Source: GCA-2686265 sp036010965 (GTDB lineage Bacteria > Planctomycetota > UBA1135 > GCA-002686595). From it: a stretch of 15,568 nucleotides of DNA. The notes below the pieces were generated by a model, which searched no databases, was not told the origin of the DNA, and worked only from the letters and a program-made list of their open reading frames with translations. The position numbers and the translations under genes were made by a program. The DNA lies in contig DASCMO010000024.1 of the NCBI GenBank assembly GCA_036010965.1, positions 1 to 15,568 of the forward strand, read 5' to 3'. This document shows positions 14,448-15,568 of this stretch, in pieces; position 1 is the stretch's first letter, and the number at the start of each line of letters is the position of its first letter.

Positions 14448-15170
14448 ATGAGCGCCCCCCACCTGCTCCACCCCCACCGCGCGGCCGCGACCCTGATCGG
14501 GCTGGCTTCCCTCCTCGCGGGCTGCGACAGCCACCCCGCGGGGATCATCGTCGTGCCGGACATCCACCCCCCCGGCTTGCCGGTCCTCTACGAGGTCGAG
14601 CCCAATGACGAGGCCTGGCTCGCCAACGAGGTGGGTGCGATCGTTGCCGGCGAGCACTTCCTGATCGAAGGGCACATCACCGAGTGCTGTCCCGACCCCT
14701 ACGACGGCTTTTCCTTCCTCGCTCTGGAACCGATGGAGGTGGAGCTGATCTTGCACGCCCAGGACCCCTACGCCGATCTCGACTTCTGCATCTACGACCC
14801 CCAGACGGACTCCATGATCGCCTGCTTCGAGGGCACGGGGAATCCCGAGTTCGGCTCCCTGGTCCTGACGCTGCCGGCGGAGTTCCACATGGTCATCTCG
14901 TCGTGGTATGGGGACTCGCCCTACACCATCGAGGTGCGCACCTTCCCCCTCGTCTACGGCTTCGAAAGCGATGACTCCCCCGCCGCATTCGCTACCGAGG
15001 GCAGGACCTTCCGGTCCCCGGCCGCCCCCCCCGGCGCCGAGGCGATCGAACGCTTCGAGGCCTACCGCGAGCCGCGGCTGGAGATAGCGGGCCTGGGAGG
15101 CGACGGCCTCGATCTGCTCGCACCGGTGATCGTGCGCCTCGACGCCCTCCCGCCGCCCGCGAGGCGCTGA
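14448..15170 (+). CDS. Lipoprotein with PPC (pre-peptidase C-terminal) domain
   Basis: The product has 240 residues. ATG 14448 follows GAGG by seven bases and starts a lipoprotein signal, ATLIGLASLLAGC, with Cys26 as lipid site. Residues about 49-165 fit the bacterial PPC domain: VEPNDEAWLANEV at the front, an IEGHI strand, YDGFSFLALEPMEVELIL, ADLDFCIYD, and SSWYGDSPYTIEV at the end. In secreted peptidases and collagenases this domain is an accessory beta-sandwich, often removed on maturation or used for binding. Here it is the main recognisable domain, with no catalytic part. Cys80, Cys81, Cys114 and Cys126 may form disulfides. The last 70 residues (RFEAYREPRLEIAG and onward) have no known match I can name. 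The probable location is the outer membrane or periplasmic face; function unknown. Confidence 0.88.
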   Translation: MSAPHLLHPHRAAATLIGLASLLAGCDSHPAGIIVVPDIHPPGLPVLYEVEPNDEAWLANEVGAIVAGEHFLIEGHITECCPDPYDGFSFLALEPMEVELILHAQDPYADLDFCIYDPQTDSMIACFEGTGNPEFGSLVLTLPAEFHMVISSWYGDSPYTIEVRTFPLVYGFESDDSPAAFATEGRTFRSPAAPPGAEAIERFEAYREPRLEIAGLGGDGLDLLAPVIVRLDALPPPARR

Positions 15171-15194
15171 AGTCGAGGGGAACCCACCAGCCTT

Positions 15195-15225
15195 CCCTCC
15201 GCGGGCCTGCGCCGCGGGGGGAGGG
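15195..15225 (+). terminator. GC-rich hairpin after the PPC lipoprotein gene
   Basis: CCCTCCGCGG (15195-15204) pairs with CCGC (15212-15215) and GGAGGG (15220-15225) around a seven-base loop, with a four-G bulge. It sits 25 bases after the stop and is followed by CCATTTCGTG, only a weak T run. A terminator is plausible by position and stem strength. Confidence 0.45.
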
Positions 15226-15362
15226 CCATTTCGTGACTCCCGGAAGCGAATTCCCAGCGCGCCCGCCGACCTCCAACCGGCACGCGGACTAGACTTGAAC
15301 GCCTGCGGGCGATGTCCGAGCCGGGAGCAGCCCACGCTCCGCCGCCCTCCAGTGCGTCCTCC

Positions 15363-15568
15363 ATGACCCACCTACTCCAACGCCGAAACGGCGCCGGTGC
15401 CCTTTATCTCCTGACCGCCGGCGCCCTGACGCTCTGCGCGGGCTGCTCGAGGGGCGATGTGGAGGCCGGGAGCGGTGCGGGCCCGGGATCCGTGCGCCGC
15501 CTGGACATGGCCCCGGCGAGCGCCGCCGGAGAGCAGGGAATCCACTCCGTCGAGCGACTGGAAGTCCC
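15363..15568 (+). CDS. Putative lipoprotein, N-terminal part only
   Basis: The frame is open from ATG 15363 to the right edge, giving 68 complete codons. It starts with basic residues (LLQRRNG), then a hydrophobic stretch ending LTLCAGC, with Cys28 as probable lipid site (Cys at -3 is atypical), then a Gly/Ala/Ser-rich linker, as in many exported lipoproteins. No ribosome site is obvious before the ATG. The domain content lies outside the window, so no function can be given. It follows the PPC lipoprotein gene by 192 bases, with a probable terminator between, so it is likely its own transcription unit. Confidence 0.6.
   Translation, partial: MTHLLQRRNGAGALYLLTAGALTLCAGCSRGDVEAGSGAGPGSVRRLDMAPASAAGEQGIHSVERLEV

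Noticed and set aside
14207..14563. In-frame extension of miaB to an upstream ATG.
   Set aside because: The added 119 residues are low-complexity, unlike any MiaB, and would overlap the start of the PPC lipoprotein gene.
12956..14608. A 550-codon plus-strand open frame opposite miaB.
   Set aside because: The minus strand encodes a full MiaB with all cluster cysteines; the opposite frame has no domain signal.

Overview
The window is a very GC-rich bacterial chromosomal segment with strong G/C bias at third codon positions. It holds ten protein genes, two of them cut by the window edges. I see no rRNA, tRNA, CRISPR array, transposase or phage gene. Three features suggest a Planctomycetota-like organism: many exported proteins of loosely conserved families (TPR lipoproteins, a pre-peptidase C-terminal (PPC) domain lipoprotein, a CAP-like protein with a degenerate peptidase-like region), mixed Shine-Dalgarno use, and housekeeping genes scattered singly among them. 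This assignment is an inference from style; no 16S or ribosomal marker is present.

Layout. (1) 1-1959, minus: a large TPR-type lipoprotein running off the left edge. (2) 2046-6938, plus: a compact three-gene unit of exported proteins. It encodes a thioredoxin-fold-like protein without a CxxC motif, a protein with eight CxxC motifs resembling the DnaJ zinc-finger region, and a 940-residue HtrA-like protein. The last two genes overlap by a GTGA junction. The HtrA-like protein carries three trypsin-fold domains in tandem, and only the third keeps a complete His-Asp-Ser triad. (3) 6944-9229, minus: an exported 761-residue protein with a TPR-like N-terminus, a middle resembling a degenerate gluzincin peptidase, and a CAP-like C-terminal part. 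It converges on the HtrA-like gene with a 5-base gap. (4) 9347-10507, minus: ribD. (5) 10694-11689, plus: malate dehydrogenase. (6) 11784-14206, minus: miaB followed by an aldo-keto reductase, joined by an ATGA overlap. (7) 14448-15170, plus: a PPC-domain lipoprotein, then from 15363 the start of another lipoprotein that leaves the window.

How the genes work together. ribD, mdh and miaB are ordinary metabolic or tRNA-modification genes. The aldo-keto reductase is probably co-translated with MiaB for expression reasons only. The best candidate for an undescribed system is the 2046-6938 unit. All three products carry export signals, the genes are tightly spaced, and the group combines a thioredoxin-like protein, a zinc-finger-like scaffold and a protease with two built-in pseudoprotease domains. 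An envelope protein quality-control module is a reasonable hypothesis, but nothing in the sequence proves it.
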